Assembly (NCBI GenBank): GCA_024742765.1
Contig: JANSXT010000021.1
Location: 19,861 to 83,860, forward strand
From: Phyllobacteriaceae bacterium
GTDB taxonomy: Bacteria; Pseudomonadota; Alphaproteobacteria; Rhizobiales; Rhizobiaceae
Reading direction: 5' to 3'
Length of the DNA stretch: 64,000 nt
Positions 27,173 to 36,953 of the stretch are shown here, in pieces (within the stretch, counting starts at the first letter, position 1; each line of letters begins with the position of its first letter). A program made the position numbers and the translations under genes. The notes below the pieces were generated by a model, which was not told the DNA's origin, did not search any database, and was given only the letters and a program-made list of their open reading frames with translations.

Positions 27173-28177
27173 ATGTTCCGGCTGGTTTCGACATGTGCCG
27201 CATCCGCCCTGCTGCTGGCCGCCATGGCTGACCAGCCGGCGCGCGCGGCCGACGGCGCGGCGATGATCGCCCCGCTCAGCGGGTCCTATGCGGCGGTCGG
27301 CCGGGCGTTTGATGCGAGCGTCCGGGACGTGCTCGGCGACGATGTGCCGGTGCTGGACGATGGCTGCGACGCGGAAATGGCCGAAAGCGCGGCCCGTGAC
27401 GTGATCGAGGCGGGTGACGCGCTGGTGATCGGCCTGCCTTGCATCGATGCGTTCGATGCCGCGATGCCCGCGCTGGCCGAGGCCGGCGTGCCGGTCATCG
27501 CCGTGGGCATTCGCGCCGACGACATCACGGCCGCGCCGCGCGGCACGGCGCAATGGCCGGTTTTCCGCGTAGGACCGGCCGCAGACGCGGAATTTGCGAC
27601 ACTCGCCGCCCATCTGGCGCGAGTCTGGCGCGAGGCCAGCTTTGCCATCATCGACGATGGCACGCTCTATGGCCGGCAATTGGCCGAAAATGTCCGTCTG
27701 CTGCTCGCCGATGCGGCGCTGGAGCCGGTCTTCGTCGATACCTATCGGCCGCTGCTCGAAAGCCAGGCCGCGCTGTTGCGCCGACTGCAGCGATCGGGCG
27801 CCAGCCATGTGCTGATCGGCGGCGAAGCACGCGATGCGGCGGTCATCGCGGCCGATGCGGCACGGATCGGCTATCCGCTTGCGATCGCTGGCGGCAGCAT
27901 TCTGGTCGCGCCGCCCGCCGACGGCCGCCTGCCGGACGGAACGATCACGGTCGCCATCCCGAACGATGTGGATCTGGCACGGATCGCCGCGCAGATCGCA
28001 GAGATCGCGCTCGCGGCCGACATGCCCGTCACCGACGCCCTGCGCACTTTGACATTCGACACCGATATCGGGCCGCTTGCCTTTGGCGGCGATGGCGAGC
28101 CCGATGCGCGCTTCTTCCGCATCCACATTTTCCGAAACGGCCGCCCCGAACCGCTCACCCCCGACATGGATGGATAG
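27173..28177 (+). CDS. Periplasmic binding protein-like (type 1 fold) exported protein
   Basis: 334 residues from ATG 27173, giving a signal peptide ending near PARAADG (about residue 27). An in-frame ATG at 27107 would put the signal internally. The body looks like a branched-chain amino-acid/LivJ-type type 1 binding protein (IAPLSGSYAAVGRAFDASV; later SFAIIDDGTLYGRQLAENV). It is shorter than typical LivJ (about 370 or more) and no permease genes lie nearby, so a sensor or orphan binding role is likely. No good ribosome site is visible. Confidence 0.72.
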   Translation: MFRLVSTCAASALLLAAMADQPARAADGAAMIAPLSGSYAAVGRAFDASVRDVLGDDVPVLDDGCDAEMAESAARDVIEAGDALVIGLPCIDAFDAAMPALAEAGVPVIAVGIRADDITAAPRGTAQWPVFRVGPAADAEFATLAAHLARVWREASFAIIDDGTLYGRQLAENVRLLLADAALEPVFVDTYRPLLESQAALLRRLQRSGASHVLIGGEARDAAVIAADAARIGYPLAIAGGSILVAPPADGRLPDGTITVAIPNDVDLARIAAQIAEIALAADMPVTDALRTLTFDTDIGPLAFGGDGEPDARFFRIHIFRNGRPEPLTPDMDG

Positions 28178-28181
28178 GCTC

Positions 28182-29195
28182 ATGACACCCGGCCCGCGCA
28201 ATCTGATCACCGACATTGCCGGCCTGAAGGTGGGCCAGGCGACCCATGCCCGCATCAAGAGCGGCGTCACCGCCATCATCTGTGACCAGCCGGCGGCGGC
28301 CGGCGTCATGGTGCTTGGCGGTGCTCCGGGCACGCGCGAGACCGATCTTCTGGCGCCGCACAACACGGTCGAGGCGGTGGACGCCATCGTTCTCTCCGGC
28401 GGCTCGGCCTTCGGACTGGACGCCGCTTCCGGCGTCCAGGACTGGCTGGCCGAACAGGGGCGCGGCTTTCCCGTCGGCCCGCACCGGGTGCCGATCGTGC
28501 CGTCTGCCATCCTGTTCGACCTGATCAATGGCGGCGACAAGGATTGGGGCGACAAATCCCCCTACCGGTCTTTGGGCACGCTGGCCGCGCAGACGGCGGC
28601 GACCGAGTTCGCCATCGGCAGCCACGGCGCGGGCGCCGGGGGGCTGACCGCCGACCTCAAGGGCGGCCTTGGTTCGGCATCGGCCGAACTCGAACGGACC
28701 GGGCTTACCGTCGGCTCGCTCGTCGCCGTCAACAGCCTGGGCACGCCGATGGTTGGCGACACGCGCCATTTCTGGGCGGCGCCGTTCGAACAGGATGGCG
28801 AGTTCGGCGATGAGGGTATGCCCGAACCGATGCCGGCCAATGCGACGGATCTGCGCATCAAGTTCCGCGATCTGGTCTCCGACGGCGCGCCGGTCAACAC
28901 GACGATCGGCGTCGTCGCCACCGACGCAAAGCTGACCAAGGCGCAATGCCAGCGGCTGGCGATTGCCGCCCATGACGGGCTGGCCCGCGCCATCTGGCCG
29001 GCGCACACGCCGTTCGACGGTGACTGCATCTTCGCGCTCGCAACCGGCCGGACGGAGATCGGCCCCGACCTCGATGTGTTTGTCGATCTGTGCGCGGCGG
29101 CGGCGGCGACGATGGCCCGTGCGGTGGCACGAGGCATCTATGCGGCCCATGAAGAGCCGGGGGATATCATGCCGATCTGGTCGTCGCGCCGTTGA
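28182..29195 (+). CDS. P1 family peptidase (DmpA-like N-terminal nucleophile hydrolase)
   Basis: 337 residues of peptidase family S58/P1, the L-aminopeptidase/D-esterase group. The self-cleavage and nucleophile block is VNTTIGVVATDA with T240/T241; DmpA uses a Ser at the equivalent place. The block SGGSAFGLDAASGVQDWL is also typical. ATG 28182 is chosen for the family-like start; ATG 28170 is possible. It begins 4 bases after the binding-like protein, so the two are probably one operon. Confidence 0.87.
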   Translation: MTPGPRNLITDIAGLKVGQATHARIKSGVTAIICDQPAAAGVMVLGGAPGTRETDLLAPHNTVEAVDAIVLSGGSAFGLDAASGVQDWLAEQGRGFPVGPHRVPIVPSAILFDLINGGDKDWGDKSPYRSLGTLAAQTAATEFAIGSHGAGAGGLTADLKGGLGSASAELERTGLTVGSLVAVNSLGTPMVGDTRHFWAAPFEQDGEFGDEGMPEPMPANATDLRIKFRDLVSDGAPVNTTIGVVATDAKLTKAQCQRLAIAAHDGLARAIWPAHTPFDGDCIFALATGRTEIGPDLDVFVDLCAAAAATMARAVARGIYAAHEEPGDIMPIWSSRR

Positions 29196-29255
29196 CAGGC
29201 CGACGGCACGCGCGCCACTGACAGCGCCAGCCGGATCATCGAGGAGAGACCACAA

Positions 29256-29930
29256 ATGCGCGACATCAAGATCGCACCGTCCATTCTCGCGTCAGACTTC
29301 TCGAAGCTCGGCGAAGAGGTGCGCGCGGTCACCGAGGCCGGCGCGGACTGGATCCATCTTGACGTGATGGACGGCCATTTCGTGCCCAACATCTCCTATG
29401 GGCCCGATGTAATCGCCGCGCTGCGGGCACACACCGAAATCCCTTTCGATTGTCATCTGATGATTGCGCCGGCGGACCCCTATCTCGAAGCCTTCGCCAG
29501 GGCCGGCTGCGACACGATTACCGTCCACGCCGAGGCGGGTCCGCACCTGCACCGCTCGCTGCAAGCGATCCGGGCGCTCGGCAAGAAGGCCGGGGTGACG
29601 CTGAACCCTGCAACGCCGGTTTCTGCCATCGAACATGTGATCGACATGGTCGATCTGGTTCTGGTGATGAGCGTCAATCCGGGCTTTGGCGGCCAGAAGT
29701 TCATTGACGCCGTGGTGCCGAAGATCGCCGCCATCGATGCGCTGATCGGCGACCGCCCCATCGATCTTGAAGTGGATGGCGGGGTGACCGCGGCGACCGC
29801 GCCCGCCTGCGCCAAGGCCGGCGCCAATGCCTTCGTTGCCGGTTCGGCGATCTTCAAGGGCGGGACAGTGGACGCCTACCGTGCTAACATCGAAGCCATT
29901 CGGGCGGCGGCGACGGACAACCGGCCATAG
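29256..29930 (+). CDS. rpe: Ribulose-phosphate 3-epimerase
   Basis: A 224-residue TIM barrel. The conserved blocks [37 protein letters not shown] and the phosphate-binding DGG and GSAIF are all present, with the paired Asp residues of the active site (in LDVMDG and VDGG). It interconverts ribulose-5-phosphate and xylulose-5-phosphate. A GGAGAG ribosome site precedes the ATG. It begins a run rpe - DUF2259 - membrane protein - purB. Confidence 0.96.
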   Translation: MRDIKIAPSILASDFSKLGEEVRAVTEAGADWIHLDVMDGHFVPNISYGPDVIAALRAHTEIPFDCHLMIAPADPYLEAFARAGCDTITVHAEAGPHLHRSLQAIRALGKKAGVTLNPATPVSAIEHVIDMVDLVLVMSVNPGFGGQKFIDAVVPKIAAIDALIGDRPIDLEVDGGVTAATAPACAKAGANAFVAGSAIFKGGTVDAYRANIEAIRAAATDNRP

Positions 29931-29939
29931 GAGGTCCAT

Positions 29940-30704
29940 ATGGTTGAACGGTACTTCTGCAGGCTTCGCGCCTGCCTCGCTTTTGCATTGCTGACGGCGT
30001 TTGTCGGTTTCAGCGCCCTTGCCCCGGCACGGGCTGGCGATGCGGCGACCCTCAACGTTCTGGGCTTTTCGTCGGATGGCGCGATCTTCGCCTTTGAGGA
30101 ATATGGCGTGCAGGACGGGTCCGGCTTTCCCTATGCGAACCGTTTTTACATCGACACGGCGACCGACACGTTCCTGCCCGGCTCGCCGATCCGCAAACGG
30201 ATCGACGACGAGACGGCCAGTGTCGCCGAGGCGCGCGCCCAGGCGCGGGCGGTGGGCGAAACGACGATTTCCGATGCGCTGCTCGCGGCCAATCCCGGCG
30301 TGCTGGCCGGCTTCAACCCGATCACCGAGATCGGCGCCGATCCGTTCCGCATGGTGGTCAATCCGCGGCCCGTTAATCCGCCGATCGACACGCCGCTCGA
30401 AGTGCGCCTGACCGAACTGCCGTTTCTTCCGACCGGAAGCTGCGAGGGCATTGCCGATCAGGTCGCCGGCTTCCGGCTGACGCAGATCGATCCGGAACCG
30501 GGCGGGACGACCCGGCTCCTGTCCGAAGACGACAGCGTGCCGGCCAGCCGGGGCTGCCCGCTCGGCTATGCGATCGGCGGCATCCAGACTTTTTTCCCCG
30601 ACAAGGCCGATCCGGTCTTCGCCGTCCTGATCGCCATCCGCTCGTTCGGCTTTGAAGGGCCGGATTTCCGCTGGATGGCCGTGACGGCGCAGATGACACC
30701 TTAG
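29940..30704 (+). CDS. DUF2259 family secreted protein
   Basis: 254 residues with a signal peptide (about residues 1-32, ending PARAGDA). The DUF2259 signature NVLGFSSDGAIFAFEEYGVQ comes next, and the family's YFYIDT-type block appears here as FYIDTATDTFLPGS. These predicted secreted proteins have no known function. It lies 9 bases after rpe with AGGAGG before its start, a fixed neighbour of rpe in several alphaproteobacteria as far as I recall. Confidence 0.86.
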   Translation: MVERYFCRLRACLAFALLTAFVGFSALAPARAGDAATLNVLGFSSDGAIFAFEEYGVQDGSGFPYANRFYIDTATDTFLPGSPIRKRIDDETASVAEARAQARAVGETTISDALLAANPGVLAGFNPITEIGADPFRMVVNPRPVNPPIDTPLEVRLTELPFLPTGSCEGIADQVAGFRLTQIDPEPGGTTRLLSEDDSVPASRGCPLGYAIGGIQTFFPDKADPVFAVLIAIRSFGFEGPDFRWMAVTAQMTP

Positions 30705-30717
30705 GAAACGGGGGCGC

Positions 30718-31215
30718 ATGGGGCTTCGGGGGCGAATGGCCGCATCGCGGCTGACTTTTGGGCGCGCGGCGGCGGCGAGCCTCGCATGCGCGCTTCTGTC
30801 GGGGCTTCTGACCGTGCTGACGCTACGCTGGCAATTTGGCTGGTCCGATCACGGCCAGATCGCAACCGTCGGCGCCATCTATGCGGCGGGAGCCGGCATT
30901 GGTTTCCCGGCCGCTCTGCTGGCGACGAGCTTTGCCCTGCCGCGCGCCCGCCGGCGCTGGCGCATCGTCGCGACTGTGGTGCTGGCCATTCTCGCCATTC
31001 TGGGCGCGACCTATCTCATCTTCTTTCTCGAACACCGCAGCTATTACAGCCAGTGGCACGATGCCGTCCTGACGCGGCACTGGTTCTGGCAACAGTTCTT
31101 CACGGCGCTGGGCGGTGCGGCGCAGTTCGCGGTGATGGGCGTACGCTATTTCGGGCTCGGTGCGCTGGCGCTGATCATCGCCGCAAGCTGGTGGGTGCAC
31201 CGGCCTGCGCATTGA
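30718..31215 (+). CDS. Hypothetical four-helix membrane protein
   Basis: 165 residues with four hydrophobic segments (about 18-38, 46-68, 80-103 and 136-159). The loop between segments 3 and 4 is Tyr/Trp-rich (HRSYYSQWHDAV). I do not recognise the family. It sits 13 bases after DUF2259 and 61 bases before purB, probably in the same transcript. Confidence 0.75.
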   Translation: MGLRGRMAASRLTFGRAAAASLACALLSGLLTVLTLRWQFGWSDHGQIATVGAIYAAGAGIGFPAALLATSFALPRARRRWRIVATVVLAILAILGATYLIFFLEHRSYYSQWHDAVLTRHWFWQQFFTALGGAAQFAVMGVRYFGLGALALIIAASWWVHRPAH

Positions 31216-31276
31216 GTGTTGCGCTGAGGCCTGTTAGGCGAACCGCGCACTTCCCTCCCATCCGTAGGTTCCTCAC

Positions 31277-32584
31277 ATGATTCCCCGCTATTCGCGTCCC
31301 GACATGGTCGCCATCTGGTCGCCCGAAACCAAGTTCCGCATCTGGTTCGAGATCGAGGCCCATGCCTGTGATGCGCTCGCCAAGGCCGGCGTGATTCCCG
31401 AGCGCGCCGCGCAGGTGATCTGGGAGAAGGCGGGATCGGCGACCTTCGATGTCGCGCGCATCGACGAGATCGAGCGCGAGACCAAGCATGACGTCATCGC
31501 CTTCCTGACCCATCTGGCCGAGATTGTCGGGCCCGAAGCGCGGTTTGTCCATCAGGGCATGACCTCCTCGGACGTTCTCGACACGTGTCTGGCCGTTCAG
31601 CTCTCCCGCGCCGCCGACATTCTGCTGGCCGATCTCGACGCGCTGCTGGCCGCGCTGAAGACCCGCGCGTTCGAACACAAGGATACCATCACCATCGGCC
31701 GCAGCCACGGCATCCATGCCGAGCCGACGACGTTCGGTCTCAAGCTCGCCCAGGCCTATGCGGAGTTCGAACGGTGCAAGTGCCGGCTTGAAGCGGCCCG
31801 CGCCGACATTGCAACCTGCGCCATTTCCGGCGCGGTCGGCACATTCGCCAATATCGACCCGACGATCGAAGCCCATGTGGCCGAGGCGATGGGCCTGACC
31901 GCGGAACCCGTCTCGACGCAGGTGATCCCGCGCGACAGGCATGCGATGTTCTTTGCAACGCTCGGCGTGATCGCATCGTCGGTGGAACGGCTGTCGGTCG
32001 AGATTCGCCATTTACAGCGCACCGAAGTGCTTGAGGCGGAAGAATATTTTGCGCCCGGCCAGAAGGGTTCATCGGCGATGCCGCACAAGCGCAACCCGGT
32101 GCTCACCGAAAACCTGACCGGGCTTGCGCGCATGGTGCGGGGCTATGTGACGCCGGCGCTCGAAAATGTGGCGCTGTGGCACGAGCGGGATATTTCGCAC
32201 TCGTCGGTCGAGCGGATGATCGGCCCCGATGCGACGATCACGCTCGATTTCGCCCTCGCCCGGCTGACCGGGGTGATCGAAAAGCTCGTCGTCTATCCCG
32301 AGGCGATGACCGCGAACATGAACCGCTTTCGCGGCCTGATCCATTCGCAGCGTGTGCTGCTGGCGCTGACACAGGCGGGGGTTTCGCGCGAGGATGCCTA
32401 CCGGCTGGTTCAGCGCAACGCCATGAAGGTCTGGGAACAGGGCAAAGACTTCCTCACCGAGCTGCTTGCAGACGAAGATGTGCGCGCACATCTCAGCGAA
32501 GACGAGATCCGCGACAAGTTCGATCTGAGCTACCACACCAAGCATGTGGACACGATCTTCGCGCGGGTCTTCGGCGAGGGCTGA
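31277..32584 (+). CDS. purB: Adenylosuccinate lyase
   Basis: A 435-residue fumarase-superfamily enzyme. The signature [12 protein letters not shown] (with the flexible-loop Ser) is at about residues 265-276, and the blocks [11 protein letters not shown] and [10 protein letters not shown] hold other active-site residues. It acts twice in purine synthesis, cleaving SAICAR to AICAR and adenylosuccinate to AMP. The length is normal. It lies 3 kb from purC, in the same direction. Confidence 0.96.
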   Translation: MIPRYSRPDMVAIWSPETKFRIWFEIEAHACDALAKAGVIPERAAQVIWEKAGSATFDVARIDEIERETKHDVIAFLTHLAEIVGPEARFVHQGMTSSDVLDTCLAVQLSRAADILLADLDALLAALKTRAFEHKDTITIGRSHGIHAEPTTFGLKLAQAYAEFERCKCRLEAARADIATCAISGAVGTFANIDPTIEAHVAEAMGLTAEPVSTQVIPRDRHAMFFATLGVIASSVERLSVEIRHLQRTEVLEAEEYFAPGQKGSSAMPHKRNPVLTENLTGLARMVRGYVTPALENVALWHERDISHSSVERMIGPDATITLDFALARLTGVIEKLVVYPEAMTANMNRFRGLIHSQRVLLALTQAGVSREDAYRLVQRNAMKVWEQGKDFLTELLADEDVRAHLSEDEIRDKFDLSYHTKHVDTIFARVFGEG

Positions 32585-32586
32585 GA

Positions 32587-33207
32587 TCAGCCGTCCGGAC
32601 ACAGGATCGGCGCACCGGCGGCAAGCCAGTCGCCCAACTCGAGGCGCTGGGCGCCCAACGACACGTCGCTATCACGCCCATTGGCGGTCGAAATGCCGCT
32701 GCCGGTCAGGATATTGATGTCGCAGCCGCCATTGGCCTCCGGGTCGAGCGTGTCATAGAAACTGTAGGTGAACCCGGCGACGAGCAGTGTCTCGTCGCGC
32801 CAGGCGAGCGTCACCGTCTGGAACCAGCGGTTGCGGCCGATGGCTTCATTGCCGGACTTCAGCAAAAGCGAACCCGCGTCGGTGAAGTCGACCGATGGCC
32901 GGTTGCCGACCATCATGCCCGTGCCGCCCCAGGCCGCATCGGCAAAGGACAGCCAGGGCTCCATCGCGCCTTCATCGAAGCCCGTGCCGCGCAGGACGAT
33001 GAGCGCGTGATCGTCGGTGCTGTCCGCATCCGGCGCAACCAGGAGCGCCGCATCGCGGGCGCCGTCGCCATCCAGATCGCCGGTCGCCACCGAAACGATT
33101 TGCGAAACGGGCCAATCGTCGGCCAAAGCGGGCTGAGGCGGCAGTCCGATGCCCACGATAAGCGCAAGATGACAGGCCGTTATCGGAATTGAAGCGGCAT
33201 TTTTCAT
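32587..33207 (-). CDS. Hypothetical exported protein with FG-GAP/VCBS-like start
   Basis: 206 residues with a signal peptide ending near ALADDW (about residue 30). A DLDGDGARDAALLV block follows, which resembles the Asp-rich calcium-binding stretch of FG-GAP/VCBS repeats. The rest (for example GTGMMVGNRPSVDF) is not familiar to me. It is convergent with purB, two bases apart. Confidence 0.7.
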   Translation of the reverse strand: MKNAASIPITACHLALIVGIGLPPQPALADDWPVSQIVSVATGDLDGDGARDAALLVAPDADSTDDHALIVLRGTGFDEGAMEPWLSFADAAWGGTGMMVGNRPSVDFTDAGSLLLKSGNEAIGRNRWFQTVTLAWRDETLLVAGFTYSFYDTLDPEANGGCDINILTGSGISTANGRDSDVSLGAQRLELGDWLAAGAPILCPDG

Positions 33208-33358
33208 CGCAAGCCTCTGATTTTGCGCACGCTTTTTCGCCGATCACAAGTGTGGCCGCTTTCATGACGCGATGCAACGCCGCTTGTCCAGCCATGACGC
33301 GTTTCCGGCCACAAGCGCGGGCATCGTCACGGAGTTCATGCCAATCATGGAGGACATC

Positions 33359-33589
33359 ATGACCGACGAACGCGACTATTATGCCCATCACCGCTCGCAA
33401 AGCGAACTGAACACGTCCTCGGGCGGTGGCCTGTGGGTGGGACTTGCGATCCTCGCGCTGTTCGCGCTGATCGCCATGTTCTACCTGTTCTCGGGCGGCG
33501 GGCCGGAAAACGGAACCGGCGCACCGGACATGGCGCCTGCCCAGATCGAGACGCCGGCGCCGGAGCCTGCGCCCGCGCCTGTGCAATAA
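33359..33589 (+). CDS. Small single-pass membrane protein with Pro-rich tail
   Basis: 76 residues from ATG 33359, preceded by GGAGG at 6 bases. One transmembrane helix is at about residues 23-44, with a charged cytoplasmic N-terminus (MTDERDYYAHHRSQSE). The tail is Ala/Pro/Glu-rich and probably periplasmic. No family is recognised. A longer frame from 33272 lacks a better ribosome site. Confidence 0.7.
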   Translation: MTDERDYYAHHRSQSELNTSSGGGLWVGLAILALFALIAMFYLFSGGGPENGTGAPDMAPAQIETPAPEPAPAPVQ

Positions 33590-33599
33590 GAGATGGTAA

Positions 33600-33626
33600 G
33601 GCGGCCGGAATCGAGTGCCGGCCGCC
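33600..33626 (+). terminator. Perfect 9-bp hairpin after the small membrane protein
   Basis: GGCGGCCGG, a 9-base loop, then its exact complement, starting 10 bases after the stop codon at 33589. No T-run follows, so it may act as a weak or Rho-assisted terminator or as a message-stabilising stem. Confidence 0.45.
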
Positions 33627-33672
33627 CCATCGGGAGTTGACATCGCCTGTTCACGGGGCCACCTCGCGGACC

Positions 33673-34236
33673 ATGAAAATCCGCGACGCCGACATCGTCA
33701 TCATCCCCGGCTACCGCAACTCGGGAGCCGAGCACTGGCAGAGCCGCTGGCAGGCCAAGATGAAGACGGCGCGCCGCGTCGAGCAGGCCGAATGGACCAA
33801 GCCGGTGCGCGACGATTGGGTGCGCGCGGTGCGCGATGCGATCGCGCAAGCGTCAGACCCGGTGGTGCTGATCGCCCATTCGCTGGGCGTTGCCTGCGCG
33901 GTCCATGCGATCCAGGAGGATGAAGGCCGCGCGCTCGCCGGCAAGGTCCGGGGCGGGTTCTTCGTCGCGCCGCCGGACGTGACCGATCCGAAGATCAGGC
34001 CCCGGCACCTGATGACGTTCGGCCCCTATCCGCGCGATCCGCTGCCGTTTCCGTCCTTCGTCGTCGCCAGCCGCAACGACCATTATTCCAGCTACGACAA
34101 GGCCGAGGAAATCGCCGCCGACTGGGGTGCGTTTCTCGTCGATGCGGGCCAGTCGGGCCACATCAACGCCGAATCGGGGCATGGTCCCTGGCCGGAAGGG
34201 CTGATGGTGTTCGCCGAGTTCATGAAGCGGCTGTGA
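33673..34236 (+). CDS. RBBP9/YdeN family serine hydrolase
   Basis: 187 residues. The family start IVIIPGYRNSGAEHWQSRW is followed by the nucleophile S70 in AHSLG, the acid in ASRNDHYS and the His in GQSGHINAESGHG. The blocks fit the small alpha/beta hydrolases of the RBBP9/YdeN group. The substrate is unknown. Its TGA abuts directly the stop of the convergent aldolase gene (TGATCA). Confidence 0.9.
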   Translation: MKIRDADIVIIPGYRNSGAEHWQSRWQAKMKTARRVEQAEWTKPVRDDWVRAVRDAIAQASDPVVLIAHSLGVACAVHAIQEDEGRALAGKVRGGFFVAPPDVTDPKIRPRHLMTFGPYPRDPLPFPSFVVASRNDHYSSYDKAEEIAADWGAFLVDAGQSGHINAESGHGPWPEGLMVFAEFMKRL

Positions 34237-35019
34237 TCAGCCCTTGCCGCGTGCCGCGGACAGCACCGCGTCGGCGCCCTTCTTGACGATGGCCGCGTCA
34301 AAGCCGGCGGCGATCAGCCCGTACCCCATCTGCACATAGCGCGGCACCATGGCGGGATCGGCGGCGAAAATGCCGGCCAGCTTGCCGGCCTTTTTGGCGC
34401 GAGTGGCGATGTCGGCGACCGCGTCCATCATGTCGTCCAGCGTCGGGTCCAGCCGCTCGCCGCCCGTCCAAGCAATGGAAAAGTCCGCCGGGCCCACGAA
34501 CACCGCATCGATGCCGTCGACAGCGAGGATCGCATCGAGCGAATCGAGCGCGGCGCGTGTCTCGATCATCGCGAAGGCCAGCGTTTCGGCATTGGCGCGG
34601 GCCAAATAGGCATTGCCGCCCTCGATGCCGCGCACGCCGATGGCGCGCGTCGGGCCCCAGGACCGTTCGCCGAGCGGCGGATACTTCATGAAGGCGGCAA
34701 AGGCGCGCGCATCCTCGACCGAATTGATCATCGGCGCGATCACCGCATCAGCGCCGAAATCGAGCGCCCGCGAGGCCATCTCGAACCGGCCGACCGGGAC
34801 ACGGACGATGGCCGGAACGCGCTGCGCGGTGATCGCCTCGATGCCGTGCCAGACGGACTGCTCATGGTGACCGCCATGCTGCATGTCGAGCGTGACGGCA
34901 TCAAAACCCGCGCCGGCCAGAAGGCCGACAAAGCCGGCCTCGGGCAGCGCCGACCATGCCGTCAGCACCGTTTGCCCCGCGCGCAGGGCGCCGGCCAGTT
35001 CATAGCCATAGGCCGCCAT
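34237..35019 (-). CDS. HpcH/HpaI family aldolase/lyase
   Basis: A 260-residue class II (metal-dependent) aldolase. The blocks are DMQHGGH, VRVPVGRFEMASRALDFGADAV in part, PMINSVEDA and FVGPADFSIA. Family members cleave 4-hydroxy-2-oxo acids such as HKHD or 2-keto-3-deoxyrhamnonate to pyruvate plus an aldehyde. There is no pathway neighbour to name the substrate. It lies 27 bases downstream of the DUF1476 gene in the same direction. Confidence 0.87.
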   Translation of the reverse strand: MAAYGYELAGALRAGQTVLTAWSALPEAGFVGLLAGAGFDAVTLDMQHGGHHEQSVWHGIEAITAQRVPAIVRVPVGRFEMASRALDFGADAVIAPMINSVEDARAFAAFMKYPPLGERSWGPTRAIGVRGIEGGNAYLARANAETLAFAMIETRAALDSLDAILAVDGIDAVFVGPADFSIAWTGGERLDPTLDDMMDAVADIATRAKKAGKLAGIFAADPAMVPRYVQMGYGLIAAGFDAAIVKKGADAVLSAARGKG

Positions 35020-35046
35020 CAGCCCCTCCCCGCGCGGTGCGCCCGA

Positions 35047-35364
35047 TCAGCTCTTTTCGATTTCCTCAGCGGCGCGGACCATCAGTTCGTCCATGGTGCG
35101 GCGAATCTGATGGTCGGACTGGTCGACGCCTGCCGCATCGAAGTCGCCGCGCACCTTGCGGAACACGTCCTCGTCGCCCGGCTCCTCGAAATCGGCGGCG
35201 ATGACCTCTTTGGCATAGGCGTCGGCGTCATCGCCTGTCTTGCCAAGGAGTTCAGCCGCCCACAGGCCCAAAAGCTTGTTGCGGCGCGCTTCGGCCTTGA
35301 AGCGCAACTCGGCGTCATGGGCAAACTTGTTCTCAAATGCGTCCTTGCGGTCCTTGATGCTCAT
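35047..35364 (-). CDS. DUF1476 protein, F1-ATPase zeta inhibitor-like
   Basis: 105 residues, beginning MSIKDRKDAFENKFAHDAEL, the hallmark of DUF1476. In Paracoccus the family member is the zeta subunit that blocks ATP hydrolysis by F1FO ATP synthase, with the inhibitory part at the N-terminus. ATG 35364 is preceded by GGAGGAG. It is divergent from purC across 253 bases that include a short palindrome (AAACCA-AA-TGGTTT at 35435-35448). Confidence 0.9.
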   Translation of the reverse strand: MSIKDRKDAFENKFAHDAELRFKAEARRNKLLGLWAAELLGKTGDDADAYAKEVIAADFEEPGDEDVFRKVRGDFDAAGVDQSDHQIRRTMDELMVRAAEEIEKS

Positions 35365-35617
35365 TGTCGCTCCTCCGGGGCCGTCAGGGCCGGGCTTGAT
35401 GGTGATGGCTCTCATGTAAGCCTAGCGCCGGTCTAAACCAAATGGTTTGTCAAAGATCAACCAGCCGATCGCAGCATTCCAGTTCGGTTGGGATTTCCGG
35501 TTGAAGCCGCCAATGGCCATTTGTTTTGACACAGTGTTTCGGATAAACCGGGCGCAGATTTCGTCCGACCCGCCGGGCGCCCAAGCGCCCTGATGCGGAG
35601 CAGCAAAAGGCCAATCA

Positions 35618-36400
35618 ATGAAACAGCGCCGCCGCATCTATGAGGGCAAGGCAAAAATCCTCTATGAAGGCCCGGAGCCGGGCACGCTGGTGCAACACTT
35701 CAAGGACGATGCCACCGCCTTCAACGCGCAAAAGCACGACGTGATCGAAGGCAAGGGCGTCCTCAACAACCGTATCTCCGAACACATCTTCTCGGCGCTC
35801 AACCGGATGGGCGTGCCGACGCATTTCGTCAAGCGCATCAACATGCGCGAGCAGCTGATCCGCGAAGTGGAGATCATCCCGGTCGAGATCGTGGTGCGCA
35901 ACATCGCCGCCGGCTCGCTGGCCGAGCGGCTGGGCATCGAGGAAGGCACGGTGCTGCCGCGCTCGATCATCGAATTTTACTACAAGTCCGATCCGCTGGG
36001 CGATCCTCTGGTCTCGGAGGAACATGTCACCGCGTTCGGGTGGGCCAATCCGCAGGAGATCGATGACATGATGGCGCTGGCCATCCGCGTCAACGATTTC
36101 CTGTCGGGCCTGTTTTTGGGCATCGGCATCCAGCTCGTCGACTTCAAGATCGAATGCGGCCGGCTGTTCGAGAACGACATGATGCGGATCGTCATCGCCG
36201 ACGAGATCTCGCCCGATTCGTGCAGGCTGTGGGACATCGGCACCAATGAGAAGCTCGACAAGGACCGCTTCCGGCGCGACATGGGCGGGCTGGTGGAGGC
36301 CTATACCGAAGTGGCGCGGCGGCTGGGCATCATGAACGAGAATGAGCGCCCGCGCCCGTCAGGCCCGGTGCTCGTCGCTTCCAAGGACAAGCTGCATTAG
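35618..36400 (+). CDS. purC: Phosphoribosylaminoimidazole-succinocarboxamide (SAICAR) synthase
   Basis: 260 residues. The N-terminal [19 protein letters not shown] is the nucleotide-binding start of PurC, and the middle blocks [20 protein letters not shown] and [12 protein letters not shown] are signature regions. It joins CAIR with aspartate. It is the first gene of the purine block purC - lipoprotein - purS - orphan - purQ. Confidence 0.96.
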   Translation: MKQRRRIYEGKAKILYEGPEPGTLVQHFKDDATAFNAQKHDVIEGKGVLNNRISEHIFSALNRMGVPTHFVKRINMREQLIREVEIIPVEIVVRNIAAGSLAERLGIEEGTVLPRSIIEFYYKSDPLGDPLVSEEHVTAFGWANPQEIDDMMALAIRVNDFLSGLFLGIGIQLVDFKIECGRLFENDMMRIVIADEISPDSCRLWDIGTNEKLDKDRFRRDMGGLVEAYTEVARRLGIMNENERPRPSGPVLVASKDKLH

Positions 36401-36409
36401 GGTTTTGCC

Positions 36410-36934
36410 ATGACCGCACCGGTCTTGCGCTCCATCGCGGCACTATTGTTGATCGCCCCTTTCGTCGGCGGCTGCACGACGGCGCGCGCGCCGGTCGACA
36501 CCGATACGCTGTCCGGCTGGCGGCTCGTGGCCGATGGGACCTATCTGTGCGAACCGCCCGCCTGCCCCTCGCTGCGGGTCGCCGGTTATGACGTGGTCTC
36601 GCTCGGCCCCGCCGGCCAGGCGGTGTTCGATACCAATGACGGGACCACCCGCCAGGCCTTCGAACGCGCGCTCAGAAACCAGTTCGCGCGCGGCGCAAGG
36701 GGCAGCGATGTGCAACTGCGCATCGACGGGCCGATCACCCGCACCATGGTCGGCGCCAATGAGGGGCTGACCTTTGCCATCGCCGGCACGGAACGCGACG
36801 GCAGGCCCGCCGATCCGGGCCATGCGATCATCGTGCCCAAAAACGGCCGGTTCCACATGGTCTTTGCCTTCTCCGACGATAAGCCGGCCGCCCGCGCCGC
36901 CGCGCGGCACTTCGTCAACGCCATCTCATTCTGA
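36410..36934 (+). CDS. Hypothetical lipoprotein in the purine operon
   Basis: 174 residues with a lipobox ending FVGGC (Cys about residue 22). The mature part has a Cys pair (YLCEPPACPS) and no recognised domain. It follows purC by 9 bases and precedes purS by 19, so it must ride on the same message. A link to purine synthesis is not expected for a lipid-anchored envelope protein. Confidence 0.75.
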   Translation: MTAPVLRSIAALLLIAPFVGGCTTARAPVDTDTLSGWRLVADGTYLCEPPACPSLRVAGYDVVSLGPAGQAVFDTNDGTTRQAFERALRNQFARGARGSDVQLRIDGPITRTMVGANEGLTFAIAGTERDGRPADPGHAIIVPKNGRFHMVFAFSDDKPAARAAARHFVNAISF

Positions 36935-36953
36935 CAAGGACGCCTCACAGCCC

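Noticed and set aside
35435..35448. Palindrome AAACCA-AA-TGGTTT between DUF1476 and purC as a PurR operator
   Set aside because: It does not match the enterobacterial PurR site, and a PurR of that kind is not expected in alphaproteobacteria; kept only as a note in the DUF1476 entry.
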